DNA of 64,000 nt from Virgibacillus proomii. Lineage in GTDB: Bacteria > Bacillota > Bacilli > Bacillales > Amphibacillaceae. The notes below the pieces were generated by a model. The model ran no database searches. It saw only the letters and a program-made list of their open reading frames with translations, and was not told the DNA's origin. The translations under genes and the position numbers were made by a program. Shown one piece after another: positions 42,875 to 51,932 of the stretch (position 1 is the first letter of the stretch; every line of letters starts with the position of its first letter). The stretch lies in assembly GCF_900162615.1 (NCBI RefSeq), contig NZ_FUFN01000010.1, positions 2,563,879-2,627,878 on the forward strand. The letters are read 5' to 3'.

Positions 42875-45238
42875 TTATAGCATATCTTCTACTTGGGATA
42901 AAGTAACTAATACTTCCCGAGGCTTACTGCCATTTTGTCCGGAGATAATGCCGCGAGCTTCCAGTGTATCAATTAATCTAGCAGCTCGATTGTACCCTAT
43001 TTTGAAATGACGTTGCAACAAAGAAGTGCTTGCACTGTTTTGTTCTAAGACAAATAAAATAGCATCTTGTAAAAGTTCATCCTCTTCTTCTTCGCTAGCA
43101 ACTTGCTTTAATAGTTGCTCCTGCTCAAATAAATAGTTTGGCTCTGCCAGCCCCCTTACATAGTTTGCAACTCGATCAATTTCTTCATCTGATACAAATG
43201 GTCCTTGAAGACGAACACTTTTTCCAGTACCATTTTCAATAAACAACATATCCCCTTTACCTAAAAGCTTTTCTGCTCCACTGGTATCAAGAATGGTCCG
43301 AGAATCTACTTGAGAAGATACACTAAAGGCTATTCGTGTCGGGATATTCGCTTTGATCAAACCTGTAATTACATCTACAGAAGGACGCTGTGTAGCTAAT
43401 ATTAAGTGAATTCCACAAGCTCTTGCTTTCTGGGCAATTCTACTTATGGCATCCTCTACATCTTGAGGAGAGATCATCATAAGATCAGCTAATTCATCGA
43501 TAACAATAACGATAAATGGAAGTTTATCTTGTAGCTGGTTTTGTCCTTCCATTTTTTCATTATAGCGCTCAATATCTCGAACTCCTTCATGAACAAATTT
43601 TTCATAGCGTTCTTCCATCTCTGCAACAGCCCACTTTAATGCTGCTGTTGCAGCTTTCACATCCGTAATAACAGGGCTGACAAGATGTGGAATACCATTA
43701 TAAGGAGCAAGTTCCACCATTTTTGGATCAATCAGCAGAAACTTCACTTCGTCGTAATGAGCTTTATATAATAAACTGATTAATATTGTATTAATGCAGA
43801 CACTTTTTCCAGAACCGGTTGCTCCTGCTATTAATCCATGTGGCATCTTCTGAATATTAGTAATTAGCGGTCTTCCTTCTATAGTTAAACCTAAAGCAAT
43901 TGTTAATGGTGAGGAACTTTGTATAAATTCCGCTGTTTCAAAAACTTCCTGTAATCCGACCATTTGCGCTTTTCGATTAGGAATTTCAATACCAATCGTG
44001 TTTTTTCCAGGAATTGGTGCTTCAATACGAATGTCTTTTGCAGCCATATTCAATTTTAAGTCATCACTTAAATTCTTTACTTTGCTTACTTTAACCCCTA
44101 ATTCCGGATGAACCTCAAATCTTGTAACAGAAGGTCCTTGCGTAACATTTACAACTTTTGCCCTTACATTAAAATACTTTAACGTTTGTTCAAGTAGTCG
44201 TTGCTGTTCTTGCATCCACTGAGTGTCATCTGCTCGACCTTTATTCATATCATTTAACAAATGAATAGGAATAGCTTTTTTCTGTTGATAAACAGCTTCT
44301 TTTGTGGTTTTATTTTCCGGATTTGCTTGCTTCTCTTCCTTTTTATGATCGATATTTTTTCTTGTTCTCTCAAATAAATTTTTCTTATCTCTTGGTGTCA
44401 TCATTACGTTGTAAGGAATAGACCTTTCACTGCTTTTGCGAAGCTCTCTTCGGTTTGATGCTTTTCTTTTTAACGGTTGATTGGTTGTTGGATTGTCCTC
44501 TTGTCTTTTCTTTTGTTCTGTATCTGCCACGAAAGAATTGTCGTTATCCTCATCTGTTCGTTTTTCCATATTTTCAGATGGTTGAGGCGTTTCGTTTTTT
44601 AAACTCTCGTCTTGTGCAACATCATCTACGACTGTGCCTGCGACCGCTATCTGCTCTATAGTTTTCTTTTCTTCCCTGACTGTCTTTTTAGAATCGTAAA
44701 CGGTAGCTTCTTTTTTTCTCTTATAAGCAGGAATCCTTTCTATTGTATCCCTATTATCATCTCGAGGACCAAATCCATATATGGGTGATGGAACTTCTGT
44801 TGGTCGAAACGGCGTGTCTGGATCCTTTTTATACACTTTTGTTTCTTTATTTTCACGGTGACTGAATCCCTGACGTTGATCATATGCTAAATCTGTTAAT
44901 TTTCTTCGTTGATAAGCTGGAGCATCATAAGACAAGTTTTCTTGATAAGCTGACGCCACTGGTCTATCTCTGTTATCTAGTTCCTTTTTCTGTATCTTTC
45001 CCTTATCTACGTAACTATCACGATTCACACTGGACCGACCAAATAGTTCCGACGACTGTTTTTTCTCTTCTTTTACATCCGGAATAACAGGAAAACGAAA
45101 CGGTTTTTTTGCAGGATATTGATACATCATTTTTGCCTCAAGATGGGATTTCTCTGTATGTTGTTCGTACTCTTCATGCTGTTCTTCCTCGTTGTCTGCA
45201 AAAAGACGTTTAATTTTTTTCTTCCAATGATCCCACAT
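42875..45238 (-). CDS. sftA: Septum-associated DNA translocase SftA (YtpT)
   Basis: A soluble FtsK/SpoIIIE family motor that helps clear chromosome DNA from the closing septum. The 787-residue protein has no transmembrane helix at its start (unlike SpoIIIE), a long low-complexity charged linker (about 20-330), and the FtsK motor domain with Walker A AGATGSGKS (471-479) and Walker B VIVIDELADLM (about 570-580). The C-terminal gamma winged-helix domain follows (about 720-787: LLQRHFKIGYNRAARLIDTL). The gene is downstream of the ytpR group on the minus strand. The ribosome binding site GGAAAGAG is modest. Confidence 0.94.
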   Translation of the reverse strand: MWDHWKKKIKRLFADNEEEQHEEYEQHTEKSHLEAKMMYQYPAKKPFRFPVIPDVKEEKKQSSELFGRSSVNRDSYVDKGKIQKKELDNRDRPVASAYQENLSYDAPAYQRRKLTDLAYDQRQGFSHRENKETKVYKKDPDTPFRPTEVPSPIYGFGPRDDNRDTIERIPAYKRKKEATVYDSKKTVREEKKTIEQIAVAGTVVDDVAQDESLKNETPQPSENMEKRTDEDNDNSFVADTEQKKRQEDNPTTNQPLKRKASNRRELRKSSERSIPYNVMMTPRDKKNLFERTRKNIDHKKEEKQANPENKTTKEAVYQQKKAIPIHLLNDMNKGRADDTQWMQEQQRLLEQTLKYFNVRAKVVNVTQGPSVTRFEVHPELGVKVSKVKNLSDDLKLNMAAKDIRIEAPIPGKNTIGIEIPNRKAQMVGLQEVFETAEFIQSSSPLTIALGLTIEGRPLITNIQKMPHGLIAGATGSGKSVCINTILISLLYKAHYDEVKFLLIDPKMVELAPYNGIPHLVSPVITDVKAATAALKWAVAEMEERYEKFVHEGVRDIERYNEKMEGQNQLQDKLPFIVIVIDELADLMMISPQDVEDAISRIAQKARACGIHLILATQRPSVDVITGLIKANIPTRIAFSVSSQVDSRTILDTSGAEKLLGKGDMLFIENGTGKSVRLQGPFVSDEEIDRVANYVRGLAEPNYLFEQEQLLKQVASEEEEDELLQDAILFVLEQNSASTSLLQRHFKIGYNRAARLIDTLEARGIISGQNGSKPREVLVTLSQVEDML

Positions 45239-45404
45239 ATTTACTCACTCTTTCCATTATCTTACTTTTTTATTTTAGCAGGCATATATAGTGTTAAAAC
45301 CATGTAAACCTAACTTACCATTCCAGCTAATTTTTTTCAAAAAGAAAAGTAATCTCATATATCAAGTTTTGTAACTTTGAAAACACATGCAAGCACTAAG
45401 CATA

Positions 45405-45433
45405 GAAAAACAACCTAATAAAGGTTGTTTTTC
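45405..45433 (-). terminator. Terminator of ytpP-ytpQ-ytpR
   Basis: A perfect 12-bp stem GAAAAACAACCT / AGGTTGTTTTTC with a 5-base loop and built-in T-run, 4 bases after the ytpR stop. Confidence 0.88.
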
Positions 45434-45436
45434 TTA

Positions 45437-46039
45437 TTATATAACAAATTCAGTCCCAACTTGGTATGAATCATCCAGCACATAAATTCCTTTTTCCTTT
45501 GGAGCATTTGGTAAGCCTAATTCCTTTTGAGAGCAAATCATTCCATTGGAAGGGACTCCTCTTAATTCAGTTGGTTTTATTTGCATACCGCTTGGCATAG
45601 TGGCACCAATTTTTGCTACAACGACACGTTGACCAGCTTCAACATTCGGTGCTCCACAAACAATTTGCAACATTTCCTCACCAACATCTACTTGACAAAT
45701 ACTTAATTTATCTGCATTTGGATGTTTTTGTTTATCCTTGACATAGCCGATAACAAATTTTGGACGAAGATCAAAGTTCAAATCATCATCTAATTGATGC
45801 TCCTTAAATAACTCCTGAATTTCCAATAACATTGGCTTCGTTAACGTTATTTTCCCATTCGTTAAAAAAGAAAAATGTGTTGAAGCCTGAAATATATTAT
45901 AGCCTACTATCTGCTTTGATTCATCCGTAATTCGTACAATATCGCCTATTCTTTCATGCTTAATACTGTAGCGCTCCCCTTCCGTTATCGGTATAATTAG
46001 TACATCGCCAACTCCATTTAAATTATAAAATACATCCAT
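45437..46039 (-). CDS. ytpR: YtpR, tRNA-binding-domain protein
   Basis: A 200-residue protein with an N-terminal DUF4479-like part and a C-terminal OB-fold tRNA-binding domain related to the PheRS beta-subunit N-terminus (VIGYVKDKQKHPNADKLSIC, then VGEEMLQIVCGAPNVEAGQR). It may bind tRNA or other RNA; no enzymatic activity is known. The start at 46039 has AAGGGTG six bases upstream; the ATG at 46057 overlaps the ytpQ stop and lacks a site. Third gene of ytpP-ytpQ-ytpR. Confidence 0.88.
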   Translation of the reverse strand: MDVFYNLNGVGDVLIIPITEGERYSIKHERIGDIVRITDESKQIVGYNIFQASTHFSFLTNGKITLTKPMLLEIQELFKEHQLDDDLNFDLRPKFVIGYVKDKQKHPNADKLSICQVDVGEEMLQIVCGAPNVEAGQRVVVAKIGATMPSGMQIKPTELRGVPSNGMICSQKELGLPNAPKEKGIYVLDDSYQVGTEFVI

Positions 46040-46056
46040 GTCATTCACCCTTTTCA

Positions 46057-46866
46057 TTAATCATTCTTTTCTGGTCGACTTTTTGCTAGAATAAAGATTG
46101 GCTCTAATGTTTTATTTTCATATATCATTGGTAAAGAAGTGATTGGAATTCTACCTTCCGCAAAAAACTTCATTGTCATTTGGGCTAAAATATCATAGCC
46201 GGTATTATTTTGCACATCTGCAACAATTAAAACATCTTGATGCGGGACAGCTACGGCAAGTTCACCTTTGCTATTTGCTTTCATTTCTTCTAAAAAAGCT
46301 TCGTTTAAAATCCTACTTGCATCATAACCATCTTGGGTTGCGATAAAATAAAAGTCATTATCTGCAACTCGATCATGATTGTAATCAACCGACAACGAAC
46401 GTAAATTAAATGTAGCAATCTCATCAATACGTTCTTTTGTCCACTTTTCCTCTGCTAATAACAATTCATCAACTAACCGATACGATTTTCCTAAGTCAAT
46501 TGCATAAAAAACCCTGGTTTCCGCTGTGTGATCTTTGTATACTAAATTTATATTAGAATTCGTTTTAGTTGGGAAAGAAGTGGATCGAATCACCGGATAA
46601 ATATGTTTCTCCATTCCAGCTAAGTGCTGCTCTTCATTCATAATTCGTAGCGCTTCTTTCACATGTTCCTCTAGCTCATCGATGATGCCTTGCCCTTTTT
46701 GGTTATACTTAGCAACTACATTTGGTAATGTAATCGTTATTCCTTTCTTTGTTGACTTCCATTCAACCCGAAAAGAATCTTTATCCCGATTATAAGAAGC
46801 TCGTAACTCCGGGTGATTAAAGCGCTCGTCTAATATTTTTTTCAGCTTCAAGCTTGTCATTTGCAT
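46057..46866 (-). CDS. ytpQ: DUF1444 protein YtpQ
   Basis: A 269-residue cytoplasmic DUF1444 protein of unknown function. Typical parts are the start LKLKKILDERFNHPELRASY, IYPVIRSTSFPTK, the RVFYAIDLGKSYRLVDELLL region and the DFYFIATQDGYDASRILNEA block near the C-terminus. GGAGAGAG precedes the ATG. It lies between ytpP and ytpR, as in B. subtilis, suggesting a shared but undefined role. No signal peptide or membrane segment. Confidence 0.9.
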   Translation of the reverse strand: MQMTSLKLKKILDERFNHPELRASYNRDKDSFRVEWKSTKKGITITLPNVVAKYNQKGQGIIDELEEHVKEALRIMNEEQHLAGMEKHIYPVIRSTSFPTKTNSNINLVYKDHTAETRVFYAIDLGKSYRLVDELLLAEEKWTKERIDEIATFNLRSLSVDYNHDRVADNDFYFIATQDGYDASRILNEAFLEEMKANSKGELAVAVPHQDVLIVADVQNNTGYDILAQMTMKFFAEGRIPITSLPMIYENKTLEPIFILAKSRPEKND

Positions 46867-46898
46867 TTTGCTCTCTCCTTACATTATGCAGGATGCTA

Positions 46899-47216
46899 TT
46901 AACTCGGAAGGTTATTCATAAATTCAACAATTTCTTCTTTTGTTTTACGATCTTTACTTACGAATCTGCCAACCTCTTCTCCAGTGTTAAAAGCAACGAA
47001 GCTAGGTATGCCAAATATGGAAAAATCCTGACAAATATCAATAAATTCATCCCTATCCACTCGGACAAAAGTATAAGATGGAAATTCCGCTTCAATTTCT
47101 GGTAATATCGGTTCTATAACCGTGCAATCTGGACACCAACCAGCAGTAAAGTAGAAGACCACCCGATCTTCTTTCATCATTTTCGTAAATTCATCATGTG
47201 ACATTAATTTTTTCAT
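46899..47216 (-). CDS. ytpP: Thioredoxin-like protein YtpP
   Basis: A 105-residue thioredoxin-fold protein with active site WCPDC (residues 27-31) in place of the canonical WCGPC, and the cis-proline loop FGIPSFVAF. It probably serves as a cytoplasmic disulfide reductase with a narrow partner range. The ATG at 47216 has GGGGTG seven bases upstream and gives the family start MKKL; the ATG at 47222 is too close to the site. First gene of the operon with ytpQ and ytpR. Confidence 0.92.
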   Translation of the reverse strand: MKKLMSHDEFTKMMKEDRVVFYFTAGWCPDCTVIEPILPEIEAEFPSYTFVRVDRDEFIDICQDFSIFGIPSFVAFNTGEEVGRFVSKDRKTKEEIVEFMNNLPS

Positions 47217-47652
47217 TTCCATTCACCCCTAAGCCTATATTTTTCTCTTTTAATTATCATTGTACTCTTGATAGTGTTGCGTTTGTATACCTAGCTAATC
47301 ACCTTTTTTGACATCTGTTGTTACTTTAACACTTCCGATAAAATCTTGCATTCCATAAGACTAGTCCTTCTTTTATAAAATTAGCCAACATGATATTTAG
47401 TGCTTTTTTTCTGTTCTACAGCTTGGTACTTTAAATTGCTAATGAACCTTTATTTTGTTATAGAACACCAGATGCTTGTTCATCTTTTTTGAAAAAGAGG
47501 TTGTTTTTCATCTTATTTTTAGGCACTATTTGCAAACGTTTTTTTGCTACTGCATTTTTCCTTTTCACCTATATGATCTTTAAGTTACAAACATTTTTAC
47601 AGTATTCGCTTCAAAAACGACTAATTCAAGTTTTTATATTACCATACATTAG
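47217..47652. other. Intergenic region without a supported gene
   Basis: About 435 AT-rich bases upstream of ytpP up to the composite repeat. It should contain the ytpP promoter. A plus-strand open frame of 120 codons starting at 47489 runs into the repeat element and is not supported as a gene. Confidence 0.4.
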
Positions 47653-48094
47653 AAAAACTTGGCTTGTCGCCAAGTCTTCATGGCGAAAGCGATCGTTTTT
47701 CTTATACGATAAAGTGAAACTTCATTCCGTGGAATGCTTTTTACACGGAATGTTAGTACCGCAAGAGTATGACCTAAAGGCCCTTGAAACAATCGGGAAT
47801 TTAGGTACCGTTTTCTCCCACTTTGAACCTTTGCATGAACTCAGGTCTTGAAGTGGGAAACTTACGGCACCTTACATGCGGGATAAAGTGAAACTTCATT
47901 CCGTGGAATGCTTTTTACACGGAATGTTAGTACCACAAGGGTATGACCTAAAGGCCCTTGAACCAATCGGGCATTTAGGTGCCGTTTTTCTTTTATGTTC
48001 ACAATGCATAATAGATTTTAGAATTGAGGAAAGTACGGCACCTTCTATGCGGGATAAAACTTAAAATTTTTTACTTTCCTATAGTACAAAAAAA
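47653..48094 (+). repeat. Composite structured repeat element with two tandem units (copy F)
   Basis: A 442-bp element. It begins with a hairpin ACTTGGC / GCCAAGT (47657-47663 and 47669-47675), then ATCGTTTTTCTTATACGATA, two units (about 47709-47884 and 47882-48058), and the right tail ACTTTCCTATAGTACAAAAA. Both ends match 25159-25610. Unit 2 keeps the outer pair GGTGCCGT / ACGGCACC, but its inner arm carries an unrelated sequence. An IS1182 transposase relic lies 190 bases further on. Confidence 0.85.
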
Positions 48095-48283
48095 CGCCGA
48101 GCAGTTCTTTAGGTAGCCTGATTTATCGCCATGAGAGATAAGCTATTTCATGATCTATCATACTATGAATGACAATGAATTAAAACGACTTTAACTCATA
48201 CTGCTTAGTCGAGAAAGTCTAGACAGACCTTTTACGTTTATTTGCTCTGATTATTTACCGCATTAAATTGTTATAATATAGAT

Positions 48284-48610
48284 TTGACAGAAATAAAAGG
48301 TCGGAAATTATGCAGAGCGTGTCTACTACTTGAGAAATGTACACAAAATAGAATACCTCAAAACCCTATTCACCTTCAAATATGGGAAAAATCAAAAGAA
48401 CTAGATCGTATGAACAGGATATCAAATGAAGGGAAATGGCTCTATCGGATAAGAAAAGAAAAAATGGAACGTAGCTTGGCGGATTCAAAAGAACTGCATG
48501 GGCTATGGCTATGGTATTGTCGTATGCGCTTTAAAGAAATGCGAGCGGGCATTATTGACAACTATCTTTCAGATGAATGCTCTCCCCCTCGGATAAGTTT
48601 TTTCAAATAA
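48284..48610 (+). pseudogene. IS1182-type transposase, C-terminal fragment
   Basis: An open frame of 108 codons with no proper start. Its first part contains the Cys-rich CRACLLLEKCTQN segment and the later part YRIRKEKMERSLADSKELHG, which match the zinc-finger-like and DDE_Tnp C-terminal regions of IS1182-family transposases (Y..RKE.+ER.FADSKE.HG). After the match to YCRMR the frame departs from the family (KEMRAGIIDNYLSDECSP), suggesting a deletion or frameshift. The N-terminal catalytic part is missing and no inverted repeats were identified. Confidence 0.75.
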
Positions 48611-48614
48611 ATAA

Positions 48615-48790
48615 AAGGTGAATACCGCGAGACTGCTTCCGGAAAAAAAGCTACCCGAGACCCCGCAGTTGTGGTTTTCCATGAGGAGGCTCAGTCGTTC
48701 GTCCGCGCCAAAGCAATTAGTATTTGCCTGAACATGCACAACAAGCTGACTGTTTAGTTTCTGTGTTCTTTCTTACGAATAACGTGCAAG
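48615..48790. repeat. GC-rich dispersed repeat of Bacillus type
   Basis: Contains GCGAGACTGCTTCCGG, CCGAGACCCCGCAGTTGTGG and GAGGAGGCTCAGTCGTTCGT, a pattern seen as dispersed repeats in many Bacillus relatives (...GAGACCCCGCAG...GAGGAGGCTCA...). It stands out by higher GC than its surroundings. No open frame. Confidence 0.55.
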
Positions 48791-48960
48791 CGCTTGAGAC
48801 CGGAAGCTAGACAATGAAACTACTTTCAAAAAAGATATCTACCTAACAGAAACAGTTATAAATTCGGTTTAGTTCATAAACAGAAAACAAGATAATACTT
48901 TGCAAACCTCCTTTTTTGTTTTACGATAGATGTAAGTAAAAGTTAACTGGAGGGGCTGAA

Positions 48961-49401
48961 ATGGAATTAACTGTTTATTTGGCTGGTCAAATTCATGACA
49001 ACTGGCGCGATGAAGTAAAGCGATTAGCAGAAGAAAGGAAGCTGCCTTTACATTTTGTTTCTCCGCAGACGGATCATGAACGTTCTGATAACGTTGGGGA
49101 AGCGATTTTAGGAAAACAGCCAAATTCGTTGTATAAAGATGAAACCGCTTCTAAAATCAATAATTTTAGAACACAAGTGTTATTGGAAAAAGCAGATATT
49201 GTAATCGCCTTATTTGGAGAAAGTTATAAACAGTGGAATACTGCTATGGATACAAGCCAAGCTATTGCATTAAATAAACCGACTATTATTATCCGTCCTG
49301 AATCACTTATTCATCCCTTGAAAGAATTATCTGAAAAAGCAAATGTTACAGTGGAAACGATAGAGCAAGCATTAGATGTTATTCAGTATATTTATGAGTA
49401 A
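48961..49401 (+). CDS. ytoQ: YtoQ family protein
   Basis: A 146-residue cytoplasmic protein of the YtoQ family (nucleoside 2-deoxyribosyltransferase-like fold). Typical parts: the opening LTVYLAGQIHDNWRDEV, HFVSPQTDHERSDN, KADIVIALFGESYKQWNTAM and the ending IIRPESLIHPLKELSE. The function is not known; the fold and the AxxIxLx(D/E) features suggest binding of a nucleotide or nucleoside. GGAGGGG precedes the ATG, and a strong terminator follows. It is transcribed alone. Confidence 0.9.
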   Translation: MELTVYLAGQIHDNWRDEVKRLAEERKLPLHFVSPQTDHERSDNVGEAILGKQPNSLYKDETASKINNFRTQVLLEKADIVIALFGESYKQWNTAMDTSQAIALNKPTIIIRPESLIHPLKELSEKANVTVETIEQALDVIQYIYE

Positions 49402-49411
49402 TACATGTAAA

Positions 49412-49446
49412 GCCTGTAGTATCCGAATACTACAGGCCATTTTTTA
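49412..49446 (+). terminator. Terminator of ytoQ
   Basis: A perfect 11-bp stem GCCTGTAGTAT / ATACTACAGGC with a four-base loop followed by CATTTTTT. Confidence 0.9.
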
Positions 49447-49506
49447 GTAACCAGTTGGCGAAATTACTTCTCTCCCTTTAAGCCGCGCTATCAAACAAAA
49501 TACGGC

Positions 49507-50010
49507 TTAGCGGTTTTCATACTCCCATTGTCCTCGTAACAATTCAACTACGTGTGCAAACATCTTTTGCCTTGTAATACGATCATTCGTAAAAATGCCG
49601 ACTGCTCCTTCCTTTTTACGTACTAGATACCGATTGACATAATTATCCATTATATCACCAAGTTCTTTACCTTGAAGCAATTGTTCCGTAATTTCTAAAG
49701 GAAGAAGAATACGTGCTCCACTAGCCGCATAAACCTTTTGTTCAGGAGTTATTAAGGCACCCCAATTACATAAAAATAACTGGTTACCAATGAACATTAC
49801 TCCTCCTTCTAATCCGATTGCAATTGGTGATGGCGTGATATTCATACAGGCAAATGCACGATTAATTGCTCCCCTTTTAGTTTCTTCATCAGAGAATGGT
49901 TGTCTCGAGACACCTGAATCTACATCTACTTGAGAAATGGAAGCTTCAGGAAAAACTTCCTGTACTGCTTTTACTTTTGCTGGATTTAATGAACCAATAA
50001 TTATATTCAT
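49507..50010 (-). CDS. DUF84 family inosine/xanthosine triphosphatase-like protein
   Basis: A 167-residue protein of the YjjX/DUF84 family, which hydrolyses non-canonical purine NTPs such as ITP and XTP. Family parts: the start MNIIIGSLNPAKVKAVQEVF, the VDSGVSRQPFSDEETKRGAI substrate loop (about 29-48), GLEGGVMFIGNQLFLCNWGA (68-87) and the C-terminal KEGAVGIFTNDRITRQKMFA region. AAGGAAG precedes the ATG. Convergent with ytoQ, and upstream of it lies ytoP on the same strand, separated by 160 bases that hold a repeat start. Confidence 0.88.
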   Translation of the reverse strand: MNIIIGSLNPAKVKAVQEVFPEASISQVDVDSGVSRQPFSDEETKRGAINRAFACMNITPSPIAIGLEGGVMFIGNQLFLCNWGALITPEQKVYAASGARILLPLEITEQLLQGKELGDIMDNYVNRYLVRKKEGAVGIFTNDRITRQKMFAHVVELLRGQWEYENR

Positions 50011-50027
50011 ATACTAACTTCCTTTTA

Positions 50028-50090
50028 TATAGTGAAACTTCATGCCATGGGAAAATTTTTTATCCACATGAGATATTACTTCTAACTAAT
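50028..50090 (+). repeat. Truncated start of a structured repeat unit
   Basis: TATAGTGAAACTTCATGCCATGGGAAAATTTTTTATCCACATGAG resembles the opening of a unit, with a decayed hairpin of the CATTCCGTGGAATG...CACGGAATG type. The rest of the unit is not recognisable. Confidence 0.45.
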
Positions 50091-50169
50091 TTACTTTTAA
50101 TGACAGACTTTCAGCACATTCGGATCCCATTGAAAAAAGTATTTTACTGCGATTGGATGTAACATCTAA

Positions 50170-51237
50170 TTACACAGAGCGCTGAATTTGCTTTAATGTT
50201 GTTTCATTGAGCATTTTTACAAGTTGAATTAATAATTCCTTTGCAGCCGCATAATCATCTACATGAATAATGGAAGCAGAGGTATGAATGTAACGGGAAC
50301 AAATACCTACAACAGCAGAAGGAACTCCATTATTTGTTAAATGAACACGCCCTGCGTCCGTACCGCCTTGTGAAACAAAATATTGGTATGGAATATGATT
50401 GCTTTCTGCAATGTCCAAAATGAAATTTTTCATCCCTTGATGTGTAATCATGGAGCGGTCAAAGATACGTAACAAAGCACCTTTACCTAGATGACCAAAT
50501 TCGTCCTTTTTACCCGCAGCATCATTTGCAGGAGAAGCGTCCAATGCAAAGAAGACATCTGGTTTAATTTTATTTGCAGCTACTTGTGCTCCTCTTAAGC
50601 CAACTTCCTCCTGAACCGTTGCTCCAGAAAATAATTGGTTTGGCAAAGTCACATCTTGTAATTCTTTTAAAAGCTCAATAGCTAAACCGCAACCATAGCG
50701 GTTATCCCAAGCCTTAGCCATAATTTTCTTCTTATTTGCCATCGGTGTAAAAGGTGTTAGAGGAACAATGGATTGACCTGGTCTAATACCAATCCGTTCC
50801 GTATCTTCTTTATCGTCTGCACCAATATCAATAAGCATATTCTTTATTTCCATTGGTTTCTTTCTTTGTTCTTCTGTCAAGTTATGAGGTGGAATAGAAC
50901 CTACAACTCCTATAACCGGCCCATTATCAGTCATAATTTGCACTCGTTGTGCAAGTAATACTTGATTCCACCAACCACCCAATGGTTGAAAGCGAATCAT
51001 CCCATTTTTAGTAATTTTGGTAACCATGAATCCTACTTCATCCATATGACCTGCTACCATTACTCTTGGACCTGTTCCCTGTTTCACCCCAAAAACGCCA
51101 CCTAAATTGTCCTGAATGATCTCATCTGCATACTTTGCAAGTTCTTGCTTCATAAAAGTACGAACACGCTTTTCATCCCCTGGAGCACCTTGTAGCTCCG
51201 TTAATTGTTGAAAAAGCGATAACGTTTCTTGATTCAT
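50170..51237 (-). CDS. ytoP: M42 family metallopeptidase YtoP (glutamyl aminopeptidase type)
   Basis: A cytoplasmic aminopeptidase of 355 residues with the two-metal site of M42 peptidases: VAGHMDEVGFMV (His and Asp ligands), AWDNRYGCGLA (bridging Asp), QEEVGLRGA (catalytic Glu and Glu ligand), DASP and the C-terminal ICSRYIHTSAS with the last His ligand. It probably forms a large tetrahedral oligomer and trims acidic or mixed N-termini of peptides. GGTGGAG precedes the ATG. It is divergent from ytzB, as in B. subtilis. Confidence 0.95.
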   Translation of the reverse strand: MNQETLSLFQQLTELQGAPGDEKRVRTFMKQELAKYADEIIQDNLGGVFGVKQGTGPRVMVAGHMDEVGFMVTKITKNGMIRFQPLGGWWNQVLLAQRVQIMTDNGPVIGVVGSIPPHNLTEEQRKKPMEIKNMLIDIGADDKEDTERIGIRPGQSIVPLTPFTPMANKKKIMAKAWDNRYGCGLAIELLKELQDVTLPNQLFSGATVQEEVGLRGAQVAANKIKPDVFFALDASPANDAAGKKDEFGHLGKGALLRIFDRSMITHQGMKNFILDIAESNHIPYQYFVSQGGTDAGRVHLTNNGVPSAVVGICSRYIHTSASIIHVDDYAAAKELLIQLVKMLNETTLKQIQRSV

Positions 51238-51454
51238 ATCGTAATCTCCACCTTCGACTTATATGTAATACATTAATTATAACGGAATCAATCAAATAAT
51301 TTCCAGTTATCTCATTTCTATAACATTTAATATGAGTTGTTTATACCTTATGAAAACTTTTTTATTTTCTATTTTTTTACGAATACGATATACTATCTTG
51401 TAAGAACATAGAAATAATCGTATGATTTAAATTGAAAGCAAGAGGTGAATGAAA

Positions 51455-51769
51455 ATGGGTATGAAAAAGACAGTTCTTGCATTAGGAGTCGGAATAGCAG
51501 TTGGCTACTTTGCTAAGCAGCAACTAGATCAAGTGAAAAAAATCACCCCTGAGAAAGCGTTAAAACAAGCGAAAGAAACCTTTAAGAAACAGGGGCCGAT
51601 TAGCGGTTCATGGATCTATATGCAGCCCCAAGAAGTAGAAAAAAATGGTTTGCTTTATAACGCCTATCGTGGAGGAGTAACACGTAATCTTGATGGAGAA
51701 AATAAGCAATATGAATTCTATGTGGATGTGGACACCGGAGCTGTGATTGATTCTGTTCAAACAGCATAA
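51455..51769 (+). CDS. ytzB: PepSY-like small protein YtzB
   Basis: A protein of about 104 residues with a short N-terminal hydrophobic segment (TVLALGVGIAVGYFA, about 5-20) and a single PepSY-like region (ITPEKALKQAKETFKKQGPI, then FYVDVDTGAVIDSVQ). Such proteins are thought to be membrane-anchored inhibitors or chaperones of peptidases; its place opposite ytoP is conserved. The start at ATG 51455 has AAGAGGTG seven bases upstream; ATG at 51449 overlaps the site. Followed by a strong terminator. Confidence 0.85.
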   Translation: MGMKKTVLALGVGIAVGYFAKQQLDQVKKITPEKALKQAKETFKKQGPISGSWIYMQPQEVEKNGLLYNAYRGGVTRNLDGENKQYEFYVDVDTGAVIDSVQTA

Positions 51770-51775
51770 CTGCTC

Positions 51776-51820
51776 CCTAAGTTAAGCTGTTTGGAATGAG
51801 CAGCTTAACTTAGGCTTTAT
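51776..51820 (+). terminator. Terminator of ytzB
   Basis: A perfect 14-bp stem CCTAAGTTAAGCTG / CAGCTTAACTTAGG with an 11-base loop, then CTTTATT. Confidence 0.85.
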
Positions 51821-51932
51821 TCATGTTGCCATCCTTATTTTATCCTACTATGTCATAATCTATCTGAATCATTTCCCTAGCAAATTCGTCAAACCGAGTC
51901 ACTTTGAATAATGAAGTTTCCCAAAGCCATAT

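Noticed and set aside
47489..47851. 120-codon plus-strand frame upstream of and into the composite repeat
   Set aside because: It crosses from unique AT-rich sequence into the repeat, lacks a ribosome binding site and matches no family.
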